From an uncultured Methanomassiliicoccaceae archaeon (lineage in GTDB: Archaea > Thermoplasmatota > Thermoplasmata > Methanomassiliicoccales > Methanomethylophilaceae): a DNA stretch of 64,000 nucleotides. Of the stretch, positions 50,886 through 58,657 are shown piece by piece. Both the position numbers and the translations under genes were made by a program. The stretch covers positions 1-64,000 of the forward strand of contig CAJJJM010000005.1 in the NCBI GenBank assembly GCA_905187815.1. Reading direction: 5' to 3'. The notes beneath the pieces were generated by a model. That model saw nothing but the letters and a program-made list of their open reading frames with translations, was not told the origin of the DNA and did no database searches. Position 1 is the stretch's first letter; each line of letters begins with the position of its first letter.

Positions 50886-51072
50886 GGGCAGATACTGGGC
50901 AGATACTGGGCAAGTAAAAATGCATAGACAAGAAGTGCCAGATGACTAATTCTTTAGGGCAAGTAAAGGGCAAGTATTGGGCAAGTAAAGGGCAAGTAAA
51001 ATCGGTCCATAATAAAGTGCCAGACTAGTGAATTTTCTTGGGCAGATACTGGGCAGATACTGGGCAAGTAAT
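50886..51072 (+). repeat. Three clusters of an 11-nt repeat encoding a GQxxGxYWAS tail
   Basis: Ten copies of an 11-nt unit (GGGCAGATACT or GGGCAAGTAAA) form three clusters: 50886-50918 (3 copies), 50957-51000 (4) and 51040-51072 (3). Linkers share AAGTGCCAGA. Because 11 is not a multiple of 3, every frame of a run reads the same 11-residue peptide: cluster 1 gives GQILGRYWASK, cluster 2 GQVKGKYWASK, cluster 3 GQILGRYWASN. Cluster 1 is in frame with the AlbA_2 gene directly after its TGA; clusters 2 and 3 are in the other two frames. Confidence 0.85.
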
Positions 51073-51169
51073 CCGAGTCATAATCGCTCTGTCCTGAAGT
51101 CGTAGACATACGGAATGTGGTACGGCCGGCTGTCGTCCATTTTAATATCCCTTTCAACATCACCTCCGC

Positions 51170-52096
51170 ATGGCAGGAGTGAAACCGGTCAAGGCCGGGT
51201 GGTACAACGCATTCAGGCCCTGGACGCTCCACGGCGCGGTAGTGCCCGCTCTCATAGGCGGTGCGCTGGCATATCATCACAGCCCCTTCGGCATCCTGGA
51301 ATGGGTCCTTCTTGTGCTGGTCCTGATCGGAGGGATCCTCCTGCAGTCCGCCTCCAACCTGCTGAACACCTATGGGGATTACTCCAAAGGCACTGATACG
51401 GTGGAGAACGAGACACGTTCGCCGGAGCTGGTCACAGGGGTCCTGAAGCCCAAGCATGTCCTGTTCGCAGGGATGATGTGTCTTCTTGTCACATGCGTCA
51501 TCGGTCTGGTGTTCATATGGCACGTCGGATGGGGCATTGTGATCTACGGTGTGCTGGGGGTCGCTGGCGCCGGTATGTACACCATCGGCCCGGCATACAA
51601 GTACTACGGGCTGGGACAGCCCTCGGTGTTTCTGATGATGGGCATCCTGATGCCTCTGGGCACGTACTACGTGCTGACGGGGGAGATCTTCTCATGGGAG
51701 GTCCTGCTCATCAGCCTTCCCAACGCGTTCATGATCACCGCGGTTCTCACTGGCAACGAGACCCGCGACTATCATGAGGACAAGGCCGCGGGGGTCGGGA
51801 CGCTCTGCGGGCACATGTCCTACGGGAATGCGATGAGACTGTACCTCTTCATGAACACGGTGTCCTTCCCGATACTTCTGTTGATAATCGCGGCAGGTGT
51901 CGCACCCATCGGCTGTGCATTGGCGTTCATCGCCCTGTACGACCTGTGGGGTCTGTACCGCAACGCACGTTCCGCACCGACGGATCCGCACAGCAGTTTC
52001 ATGCTCGTGCCGATGGCGTTCAAACTCAACTGGCATTTCGGCGTCCTGCTGGTGCTGGGATACATTATTAGTGAAATCATAATTCCGGTGATCTGA
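51170..52096 (+). CDS. menA: UbiA/MenA-family prenyltransferase
   Basis: A 308-residue membrane enzyme with about nine helices. The two Asp-rich prenyl-diphosphate sites are present: 'NLLNTYGDYSKGTDTVENE' and 'GNETRDYHEDKAAGVGTL'. The opening 'AGWYNAFRPWTLHGAVVPAL' is typical of MenA. It attaches a polyprenyl chain to an aromatic ring. The next gene, one base away, is a UbiE-type methyltransferase, so the two probably make a prenylated quinone-like electron carrier (inference). Confidence 0.85.
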   Translation: MAGVKPVKAGWYNAFRPWTLHGAVVPALIGGALAYHHSPFGILEWVLLVLVLIGGILLQSASNLLNTYGDYSKGTDTVENETRSPELVTGVLKPKHVLFAGMMCLLVTCVIGLVFIWHVGWGIVIYGVLGVAGAGMYTIGPAYKYYGLGQPSVFLMMGILMPLGTYYVLTGEIFSWEVLLISLPNAFMITAVLTGNETRDYHEDKAAGVGTLCGHMSYGNAMRLYLFMNTVSFPILLLIIAAGVAPIGCALAFIALYDLWGLYRNARSAPTDPHSSFMLVPMAFKLNWHFGVLLVLGYIISEIIIPVI

Positions 52097-52097
52097 G

Positions 52098-52847
52098 ATG
52101 GCTGAAGAGGAGCTCAAGACGGGTGTGCAGTTCGAGGGCAAGGAGGAATACATCAAGGATGTGTTCACCGAGATCGCGGACTACTACGACGAGATGAACG
52201 AGATCATGAGCATGCACATGGTGCAGGGCTGGCACAAGTTCATGATGAGGAAGGCGGGGGACATCCACGGCAAGAGGTGCCTCGACGTGGGCACCGGCAC
52301 GGGGGAGATAGCGTTCCATGTGGCCAGGACCGCCGGGGAGGGATCCACCGTCGTCGGCGTGGACATCACACCCAGGATGCTGGAGCTCGCCGCCAGGAAG
52401 GAGTCGGAGCTGGATCTGCCGGTGAAGATCGATTGGAGGGAGGGGGACGCCCTGAACCTGGACTTCCCCGACGGATCATTCGATCTCGTCACATCCGGAT
52501 ACATGCTCCGCAACGTCTGCGACATCCAGAAGGCCGTCTCGGAGATGCACCGCGTGCTCGCCCCCGGAGGGAAGGTCATCGTCGCGGAGCTCTCGAAGCC
52601 CAAGAACGGCGTCATCCGCTTCTTCTACAACATCTACATGAAGAGGGTCAAGAGGTACGGCCGCAAGTACGACAAGGGAAAGTCCATCGACGGCCGCCAG
52701 TCCGCATACGAGTGGCTCACGGCCTCGATCGAGGGGTTCCCCTACGGCGAGGACATGGTCAAGATCTTCAGGAAGGCCGGTTTCGAGGACGCCAGGTTCT
52801 ACGTCAAGTCCTTCGGGGCCGTCAACATCTACATGGGGACGAAATGA
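52098..52847 (+). CDS. ubiE: UbiE/MenG-family C-methyltransferase
   Basis: A 249-residue SAM-dependent methyltransferase of the UbiE/MenG family: N-terminal 'FTEIADYYDEMNEIMSMHM', SAM motif 'CLDVGTGTGEIAFHV', 'VGVDITPRMLELA', 'DGSFDLVTSGYMLRNV', 'GGKVIVAELSKPK'. It methylates the ring after prenylation. It is translated right after menA and overlaps the HAD gene by ATGA. No other quinone genes are in this window. Confidence 0.88.
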   Translation: MAEEELKTGVQFEGKEEYIKDVFTEIADYYDEMNEIMSMHMVQGWHKFMMRKAGDIHGKRCLDVGTGTGEIAFHVARTAGEGSTVVGVDITPRMLELAARKESELDLPVKIDWREGDALNLDFPDGSFDLVTSGYMLRNVCDIQKAVSEMHRVLAPGGKVIVAELSKPKNGVIRFFYNIYMKRVKRYGRKYDKGKSIDGRQSAYEWLTASIEGFPYGEDMVKIFRKAGFEDARFYVKSFGAVNIYMGTK

Positions 52848-53491
52848 GGGACTACAGGCTGTACCTGTTCGACTTCGACAACACTCTGTTCGACACAAGG
52901 TACGGCATCACGGTCATCCTCAGGAACGCCCTGCCGATGCTGGGCGTGGAGTACAACGAGCTGCGCTTCGCGGAATGCCTCGGGCTGTCCATGGACCAGG
53001 TCTTCGACAGGTACTGCAGCGACAGGTCGAAGTACGACGCCTATCGGGACGAGTTCATGAAGGTCGTGAACTCGGACGCGTACATGGGTGCCGAACCGTT
53101 CCCGGAGACCCTCAGGGTCCTCGAGACCCTGGAGTCCCGCGGAAGGAGGATCGGCATCGTGTCCGGTAAGAAGCGGTACAAGATCGTCAACCTGCTGGAG
53201 GCGCAGGGGATGCTCCGCTTCCCGGAGGTCATCGTCGGGTTCGACGAGACCCCAAACCACAAGCCGTCTCCGGATCCGATCCTACTCGGGATGTCCGCAT
53301 TCGACGTCCCGCCGGATGATACCCTGTATGTGGGCGACAGCCCCAACGACGCACTGGCGGCGAGGACCGCCGGGATAGACTGCGCCATCGTGAACAGGCA
53401 CAACGGTCTCAACGACCTGCCCTGTGAATGCACGTACAGGATCGAGTCGCTGGACGAGATTCTGACATCAGGCTCCGCCGGTCAGTCTTGA
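52844..53491 (+). CDS. HAD-superfamily phosphatase
   Basis: A 215-residue HAD hydrolase. Motif I 'LFDFDNTLFDT', motif II 'IGIVSGKKRYK', motif III/IV 'HKPSPDPILLG' and 'LYVGDSPNDALAA'. A helical cap lies between residues 20 and 85. It resembles phosphoglycolate phosphatase/beta-phosphoglucomutase-like enzymes; the substrate is not predictable. The ATGA overlap with ubiE makes it the third cistron of that operon. Its 3' end overlaps the convergent Sel1 gene by 24 nt. Confidence 0.85.
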   Translation: MRDYRLYLFDFDNTLFDTRYGITVILRNALPMLGVEYNELRFAECLGLSMDQVFDRYCSDRSKYDAYRDEFMKVVNSDAYMGAEPFPETLRVLETLESRGRRIGIVSGKKRYKIVNLLEAQGMLRFPEVIVGFDETPNHKPSPDPILLGMSAFDVPPDDTLYVGDSPNDALAARTAGIDCAIVNRHNGLNDLPCECTYRIESLDEILTSGSAGQS

Positions 53492-54559
53492 GATGAGGAT
53501 CCTGGCCTCGTCCACCCCTGCGGTGGCCGCTCTGACGAGGAGGTCCATGGATTCCCTCTCATCCATCTGTATCATCCCGGCAGCACCGAATGCGCCCAGG
53601 TTGTACATCGCCGTAGGTTCGCCCTGGTCGGCCGCTCTTCTGTACCATCCTGCGGCTCCCTCGATGTCCCCTTTGGAGTAGAGGATGCCTGCAAGGCTAG
53701 TCTGTGCGTAGGCGAAACCATCCGTCGCCGCAGACTCGAACCATTCCTCCGCCTTCTCAGGGTCAGCCTCTCCCAGGGAACCCTCCGAGTACATGAGTCC
53801 GAGGTTGTACGCCGCCTTCACATCGCCTTTGAGGGCGGCGGTCATGAAGTACCCCTCCGCTCCGGCGTAGTCCCCGCGCTCGTACAGTATCCCTCCGATG
53901 CAGAGGCATGCGTCGGTGTCCCCCTGGTCGGCCGACAGTCTGAAGAGCCTCTCCGCCTCCTGCCTGTCCTGGGGTATCCCCTCGCCTCCGTCGAGCATGA
54001 ATGCCAGGTCGTACTGGGCATCCGGATCCCCCTGGTCGGCCGCCCTCCTGTACAGCTCGGCAGCCCCATGCTTGTCCACAGGGATGCCGTCGCCGTTGCG
54101 GAGCATCGATGCCAGGACGCACATGGAGTCCGCATCGCCCATGTCTGCCGCCATGCGGTAGTAGTCGGCGGCGCGCGGCTTGTCCAGCGGCACGCCGGAC
54201 CCGATGGAGTACGATGCCGCCAGGTTCTTGATCGCCCTTAGGCTCCCCATCTCCGCGGCCCTCTCGAACCATCCGACGGAGCCGGAAGGGTCGGACTCGG
54301 ATAGCAGGACACCGAGGTTGCACATGGCTGTGGCATCCCCCGCATCGGCAGCCATCCTGAGACGGGCCTCCGCCGACGCCTTGTCGACCGGGATCCCCTC
54401 TCCCACCATCAGCATGTAGCCCAGAGACGATGCCGCGGACATGTCGCCCATGTCGGCCGCTTTAGCATACAGCACCGCGGCCTTCGCCGGGTCCCTCTCG
54501 GTTCCATTCCCGTACCGGTAGTGTTCCGCGGATTCCCTGAGATCGATGGCGTTCTCCAT
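53468..54559 (-). CDS. Sel1-repeat protein
   Basis: A 363-residue protein built of about nine Sel1-type helical repeats of 36 residues, e.g. 'AADMGDMSAASSLGYMLMVG' and 'AADQGDPDAQYDLAFMLDGG'. No signal peptide; a soluble scaffold for protein contacts is likely. It is not clearly related in sequence to the other Sel1-like gene at 22.2 kb beyond the repeat. The ATG at 54559 gives the first repeat intact. Confidence 0.88.
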   Translation of the reverse strand: MENAIDLRESAEHYRYGNGTERDPAKAAVLYAKAADMGDMSAASSLGYMLMVGEGIPVDKASAEARLRMAADAGDATAMCNLGVLLSESDPSGSVGWFERAAEMGSLRAIKNLAASYSIGSGVPLDKPRAADYYRMAADMGDADSMCVLASMLRNGDGIPVDKHGAAELYRRAADQGDPDAQYDLAFMLDGGEGIPQDRQEAERLFRLSADQGDTDACLCIGGILYERGDYAGAEGYFMTAALKGDVKAAYNLGLMYSEGSLGEADPEKAEEWFESAATDGFAYAQTSLAGILYSKGDIEGAAGWYRRAADQGEPTAMYNLGAFGAAGMIQMDERESMDLLVRAATAGVDEARILISRLTGGA

Positions 54560-54593
54560 GAGGCCCGCATGGACGGGGATGGTATAACTGTTC

Positions 54594-55586
54594 TCAGTCC
54601 TTGCCCCAGTCCGACATCTTCGACCCCTCGACCTGGACGCTGCCCCTGTGGCCGTGGACGGGGATGCGGTCCAGCTCGCTCTCCAGTTCCGAGAACTCCT
54701 CGTCGGTGAACCGGACGTTCCATGCGTCCAGGTTCTCGATCGTCCTCTCCTTGTTCTTGGATCCGGGGATCGGGACGACGTTGGGGTACTTCCTCAGCAT
54801 CCAGGCGAGCGATATCTGGGCGGGGGTCGCGTCCATCCTCGCAGCCCATTTGCTCAGAAGGTCCACTATCGGTTGGTTGGCCTCGATGTTCCCCGGTTTC
54901 AGCTGCGGGACGAACTTTCTCACATCGTCGCTGTGCGAGAAGTCGGTGGATGCGGTGATCTTTCCCGACAGGAGTCCGCTGGCGATGGGTGAGAACGGTA
55001 CGACCCCGATCCCGTTCTCAATGCAGAATGGGATGATCTCACGCTCCAGGTCGCGCTCAACCATGGAGTAGATGCTCTGGACCGCGGTTACGGGGTACAC
55101 CGAATGGGCCTCCTTGAGCTGGTCCAGGGACACCTGGGACAACCCCCATCCGCCGATGATCCCCTCGTCCGTGATCCTGCCCATGATCTCGGCCACGTCC
55201 TCCAGGGGGATGTCGGTGTTCACCCTGTGTAGGTAGTAGAGGGGCAGATGATCGATGCGCAGACGTTCCATGGATCCGGCAAGATGTGAGCGGACGGTCT
55301 CCTCCAGACCCCTTCTCCGGACTTCGGGGGCATCCAGATGGAGCTTCGTGGCGATGACCGCATCGCATCCTTCCAATGCACTGCCGACGATCCTCTCGTT
55401 GTGGCCGATCCCGGCAAGCTCAGGGCTGTAGATCTCCGCGGTGTCGAAGAACGTGCATCCGTGGTCGTAGGCCATGCGTATCATCTCGACACTGTACTCC
55501 TAGGACGGTATCTCCCCGTAGCCGTGGGAGAATCCCATGCAGCCTATCCCGATCGGGGACACTTCCAGCCTCCCTATCCTTCTCAT
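54594..55586 (-). CDS. Aldo/keto reductase with an in-frame TAG (possible pyrrolysine)
   Basis: Full-length aldo/keto reductase of about 330 residues if one TAG at 55500-55502 is read through. Upstream of it: MRRIGRLEVSPIGIGCMGFS then HGYGEIPS; downstream in the same frame: 'EYSVEMIRMAYDHGCTFFDT' 'AEIYSPE', the catalytic Asp/Tyr block; then Lys in 'VIATKLHLD' and His in 'YYLHRVNT'. The gene ends normally with TGA at 54594. The TAG replaces one residue between PS and EYSV, with no loss of frame. Related organisms decode TAG as pyrrolysine. If it is a stop, translation could restart at 55484, but without the first barrel strand. Confidence 0.8.
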
Positions 55587-55685
55587 GCGTCTGATATCGA
55601 TGTTCTTGAATATCAGACCTTCCCCTATCGACACCCGGGGACGGTACATGGTTATAGGGAAGAAGACATCACGTTCAGCAGAGGG

Positions 55686-56018
55686 ATGGATTTGAACATA
55701 GGGAAGGCACTGGCTGCGTCGTTCTACATCGTGTTCGGGGTCATCTGGGTAACGATGACCCTTGCCATACCCTCGGGAATCGGCCCGCTGTTCACCATCG
55801 CCGGGATAATCGTCATCATGCTCGGCCTGCGCTCCATCTTCAAGAAGCCTGGGTACAGCCGCGGGGGAGACATCCCGGAGGATCCGGCGAGGAATCTGCC
55901 GGAGAGCCCTGTGGAGCCGGAGAGGCATGACGGTGGATCCTTCGGATACTGTCCCAACTGCGGTTCTCCCCTGGAGAAGGGATTCAAATTCTGCGGTGTG
56001 TGCGGGAGGAGGCTGTGA
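55686..56018 (+). CDS. Membrane protein with C-terminal zinc ribbon, copy 1
   Basis: A 110-residue protein: two hydrophobic helices ('ALAASFYIVFGVIWVTMTLA', 'IGPLFTIAGIIVIMLGL'), an acidic-Pro linker, and a zinc ribbon 'CPNCGSPLEKGFKFCGVCG' at the C-terminus. The ATG at 55686 follows GAGGG; TATA-like GTTATAGG lies about 30 nt upstream. First of three consecutive paralogues. The zinc ribbon faces the cytoplasm if helices form a hairpin. Function unknown. Confidence 0.75.
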   Translation: MDLNIGKALAASFYIVFGVIWVTMTLAIPSGIGPLFTIAGIIVIMLGLRSIFKKPGYSRGGDIPEDPARNLPESPVEPERHDGGSFGYCPNCGSPLEKGFKFCGVCGRRL

Positions 56019-56356
56019 TGGTCTCCGCCATGAAGACCGTTGGGATATGCATGATCGTCCTGGCGGTGGCGGTGTTCTTCGCCATACCGTTCATGATCAT
56101 CTACTACGGTCCGGTGTGGTCCGGGCTGGTGTTCGTGTTCGTGGCGCTGATGGCCTGCGGGGCAGTGATCGTCGGCAGGGCCAGCATCCGCAAGCTCCCC
56201 GACGAGTTCACGGAGGAGAGGCATGTCGAGCCGGAGAAGCCGAAGGGGATGGAACCCGAGGTCATGTCCGGGATCGGAAGCGGATACTGCGCCAACTGCG
56301 GTTCTCCGTTGTCGCCGGGTGACGTCTTCTGCGGTGTCTGCGGGAAGAGGCTGTGA
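56018..56356 (+). CDS. Membrane protein with C-terminal zinc ribbon, copy 2
   Basis: A 112-residue paralogue: helices 'VGICMIVLAVAVFFAIPFMI' and 'GLVFVFVALMACGAVIVG', linker with 'EEKHVEPEK'-like charge pattern, and ribbon 'CANCGSPLSPGDVFCGVCG'. Start and the preceding stop share one base (TGATG) after GGGAGGA, so it is coupled to copy 1. Confidence 0.75.
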   Translation: MVSAMKTVGICMIVLAVAVFFAIPFMIIYYGPVWSGLVFVFVALMACGAVIVGRASIRKLPDEFTEERHVEPEKPKGMEPEVMSGIGSGYCANCGSPLSPGDVFCGVCGKRL

Positions 56357-56358
56357 CC

Positions 56359-56616
56359 ATGGGCTTCCTCGGAAGGAACGCGCGCTGGATACTCATCGGG
56401 ATATCCGTGGCCTCGGTCGCCGTGACGATCCTCGGGCTGTACTTCGGATTCCCTTTCTTCGCGTTCTTCCTGTTCTTCCCCGGTATATTCGGATGGGGGC
56501 TCGGCAGAGGTAACCGGGACGACCGTCAGGAGGGATCCGCCACCTACTGTCCCGAATGCGGCTCACCCCTCGATCCCGGGGACTCGTTCTGCAGAGTCTG
56601 CGGAAGACGTCTCTGA
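56359..56616 (+). CDS. Membrane protein with C-terminal zinc ribbon, copy 3
   Basis: An 85-residue paralogue: MGFLGRNARWILIGISVAS, a second helix 'FPFFAFFLFFPGIFGWGLG', a short linker and ribbon 'CPECGSPLDPGDSFCRVCG'. The ATG at 56359 is 2 nt after the stop of copy 2; a GTG two codons upstream is possible. Its 3' end overlaps the convergent cyclophilin-like gene by 54 nt. Confidence 0.7.
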   Translation: MGFLGRNARWILIGISVASVAVTILGLYFGFPFFAFFLFFPGIFGWGLGRGNRDDRQEGSATYCPECGSPLDPGDSFCRVCGRRL

Positions 56617-57093
56617 GAGGGTCACGGCAACCGTGCCGTCGCCCAGGGCATCCGTCAATCCAGAGACATCCTGGATGTGACCTATCCTGGTGTAGCTGTA
56701 GTGGGTGTCGAACGTCCCGTAGAACACGACCAGGCAGTCGTCTCCGAAGAGCATCACATCCCCGGCCTCAATCGTCCCCGGTCTGTAGGGGTCCGTGGGC
56801 AGCGAGGTGCCGAAGTAGTGGTATTTCTCATTCCCGTTGAGATCGCTCATCGTAAGGGTCACCGGAAGCATCCTCAGAAGGGCGTCCGACGTCTCGTTGT
56901 CTGTCAGTTCCACTATGAAATCTGTGCCGCCGACGGAAAGGATCACGCTGTCGGTCATGCCATCATCTCCCTGGCCATCGTTCCGTCCGCCATCCTCGTC
57001 AACCGGGTCGTCGGTGTACGGCGACATGACCGCATACGAGATGCACACGGCCGCTAGTATGACGATGGCCGCAACGGCGCTGGCCCATCTCAT
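56563..57093 (-). CDS. Membrane-anchored cyclophilin-like domain protein
   Basis: A 176-residue protein. N-terminal signal-anchor helix 'WASAVAAIVILAAVCISYAV', an acidic Gly-rich linker, then a cyclophilin-like domain with 'FIVELTDNETSDALLRMLP', 'YHYFGTSLPTDP' and 'AGDVMLFGDDCLVVFYG', a set characteristic of the small cyclophilin-like fold family (not the active-site Arg peptidyl-prolyl isomerases). The domain probably sits outside the membrane. It overlaps the acetyltransferase gene upstream by ATGA. Confidence 0.75.
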   Translation of the reverse strand: MRWASAVAAIVILAAVCISYAVMSPYTDDPVDEDGGRNDGQGDDGMTDSVILSVGGTDFIVELTDNETSDALLRMLPVTLTMSDLNGNEKYHYFGTSLPTDPYRPGTIEAGDVMLFGDDCLVVFYGTFDTHYSYTRIGHIQDVSGLTDALGDGTVAVTLSETSSADSAERVPGIEG

Positions 57094-57692
57094 TCCTTCC
57101 CTCCCTCCGGGAGACGCTTGATCACCCTGGCGGGTACGCCTGCGACCACCACGTCAGGAGCCACGTCCTTGGTGACCACCGCTCCAGCGGCGACGATCGA
57201 GTGCTCTCCGACGGTGACGCCGGGGCAGATGACGCATCCTGCGCCGATCCACACGTCCCTGCAGATGCGGACGGGCTTGGGGATGAGGGATGAGCGTCTC
57301 CTGAAGTCCTGGTCGTGGTTGAGGGTGGCGATGACGGTGTTGTGCCCGATGAGCACCCCGTCCTCCAGCACGATGCCCCCGTGATCCTGGAACTGGCAAC
57401 CGGCGTTGATGAACACGTTCTTCCCGACGGTTATGTTCAGGCCGAACTCGGTGTAGAACGGGGGGAACAGCCCGAACGACCGGTCGACATGCTTGCCGGT
57501 TATCTCGGAGAATATGCTGACGATCTCGTCGTGGGTATGGTAGTTGCAGTTGAGATCCATCAGGAGCCTCCTGACGTCGTATGCTCTCTCGGTCATTGCC
57601 CTGTGCTCCTCGGACCCGCCATCGACCCTTGTGGATGCCGACAGGAGGCCGCGGAGGCTCTCCAGGTCCCTCTCGTAGCCGTCATAAGCCAT
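57090..57692 (-). CDS. Left-handed beta-helix O-acetyltransferase (maltose/galactoside type)
   Basis: A 200-residue acetyl-CoA-dependent acetyltransferase. The N-terminal helical mac domain ('ERAYDVRRLLMDLNCNYHTH') is followed by hexapeptide repeats ('GKNVFINAGCQFQDHGGIVL', 'GHNTVIATLNHD' with the catalytic His) and the closing 'GEHSIVAAGAVVTKDVAPDV'. Likely substrates are sugars or similar hydroxyl compounds. It is divergent from a LysR-type regulator 83 bp away, the classic arrangement for control by that regulator, and coupled to the cyclophilin-like gene. Confidence 0.88.
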   Translation of the reverse strand: MAYDGYERDLESLRGLLSASTRVDGGSEEHRAMTERAYDVRRLLMDLNCNYHTHDEIVSIFSEITGKHVDRSFGLFPPFYTEFGLNITVGKNVFINAGCQFQDHGGIVLEDGVLIGHNTVIATLNHDQDFRRRSSLIPKPVRICRDVWIGAGCVICPGVTVGEHSIVAAGAVVTKDVAPDVVVAGVPARVIKRLPEGGKE

Positions 57693-57728
57693 GGTATCGG
57701 CACACCATCCATCAAGGCATATAATAAT

Positions 57729-57738
57729 TTTATAAATA
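57729..57738 (+). promoter_or_regulatory. TATA box of the LysR gene
   Basis: TTTATAAATA in an AT-rich 80-bp divergent spacer predicts transcription start near 57758. That start lies downstream of the ATG at 57749 and so favours the ATG at 57776 as the LysR start. Confidence 0.5.
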
Positions 57739-57775
57739 AGAGATAATTATGCCTAAATGTTATGGATGGTCTGCC

Positions 57776-58657
57776 ATGGATCTGAAATCGCTCCGGTATT
57801 TCCTCGCCATCGCCGAAGAGGGCAGCATTTCTGCGGCGGCTGAGAGCCTCAATCTGAGTCAGCCGAACATCTCGAGGCAGATGACCCTGCTGGAGAAGGA
57901 GCTGGGCGCGAAGCTGTTCGAACGCGGCAGCAGGAGGATAGTCCTTACCGAGGAGGGGACGCTCCTAAGACGTAGGGCCGTCGAGATACTGCAGCTCGCG
58001 GACACGGCCGTGACCGAGATCGGTTCGGCGGGGAAGGATGTGATCGGGACGGTCAGGATAGGGTGCGGGGAGACGGATGCCATGAGGGTGGTGGCACGCG
58101 CGATCCGCAGGTTCTCGGAGACGCACACCATGGTCAGGTTCGAGCTCCACAGCGGGAATGCCGAGGATGTGTCGGACCTGCTCGAGCGGGGTCTGGTGGA
58201 TTTCGGGGTCCTGATAGAGCCGACCGACAAGACGAGATACGACTACCTGTCGTTCCCCACGGACATCAGATGGGGTGCGCTGGTCCGCAGGGACGATCCC
58301 CTGGCCAGAATGTACGGGGTGTCCCCGTCGGACATATCCGGACGCAGGGTCATCGTGTCGCGTCAGAACATGGCTGCGAACGGCATCTCCGGATGGATGG
58401 GGCCCGACTTCCCGGAGCCGGACGTCGTCGCCACCTACAACCTGCTGTTCAACGCTTCGCTGCTGGTGTCGGAGGGTGTGGGCATCGCGCTCTGCCTGGA
58501 GGGCATAGTCAACACCTCGGGCGACAGCGACCTGGTGTTCGTCCCGTTCGAGCCGGAGCTCCGTGTCGGGATGTCGCTGGTGTGGAAGAAGAACTCCGTC
58601 CAGGGAAGGGCCCAGAGGCTCTTCCTGGACGGATTGAGGGAGTTTTTCGGGACCTGA
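57776..58657 (+). CDS. LysR-family transcriptional regulator
   Basis: A 293-residue LysR regulator. Winged HTH at residues 2-60: 'LKSLRYFLAIAEEGSISAAA' and 'LNLSQPNISRQMTLLEKELG'. The rest is the two-lobed periplasmic-binding-like effector domain ('GTVRIGCGETDAMRVVAR', 'GLVDFGVLIEP', 'GVGIALCLEGIV'). LysR proteins are mostly bacterial, so transfer is likely. It probably controls the divergent acetyltransferase/cyclophilin-like pair and itself. The start at 57776 is chosen over 57749 from the TATA position. Confidence 0.9.
   Translation: MDLKSLRYFLAIAEEGSISAAAESLNLSQPNISRQMTLLEKELGAKLFERGSRRIVLTEEGTLLRRRAVEILQLADTAVTEIGSAGKDVIGTVRIGCGETDAMRVVARAIRRFSETHTMVRFELHSGNAEDVSDLLERGLVDFGVLIEPTDKTRYDYLSFPTDIRWGALVRRDDPLARMYGVSPSDISGRRVIVSRQNMAANGISGWMGPDFPEPDVVATYNLLFNASLLVSEGVGIALCLEGIVNTSGDSDLVFVPFEPELRVGMSLVWKKNSVQGRAQRLFLDGLREFFGT

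Noticed and set aside
50886..51072. 11-nt repeats as replication-origin iterons or a CRISPR-like array
   Set aside because: Units are contiguous without spacers, encode the same peptide in every frame and follow a gene end; no origin-type gene (Cdc6/Orc1) is nearby.
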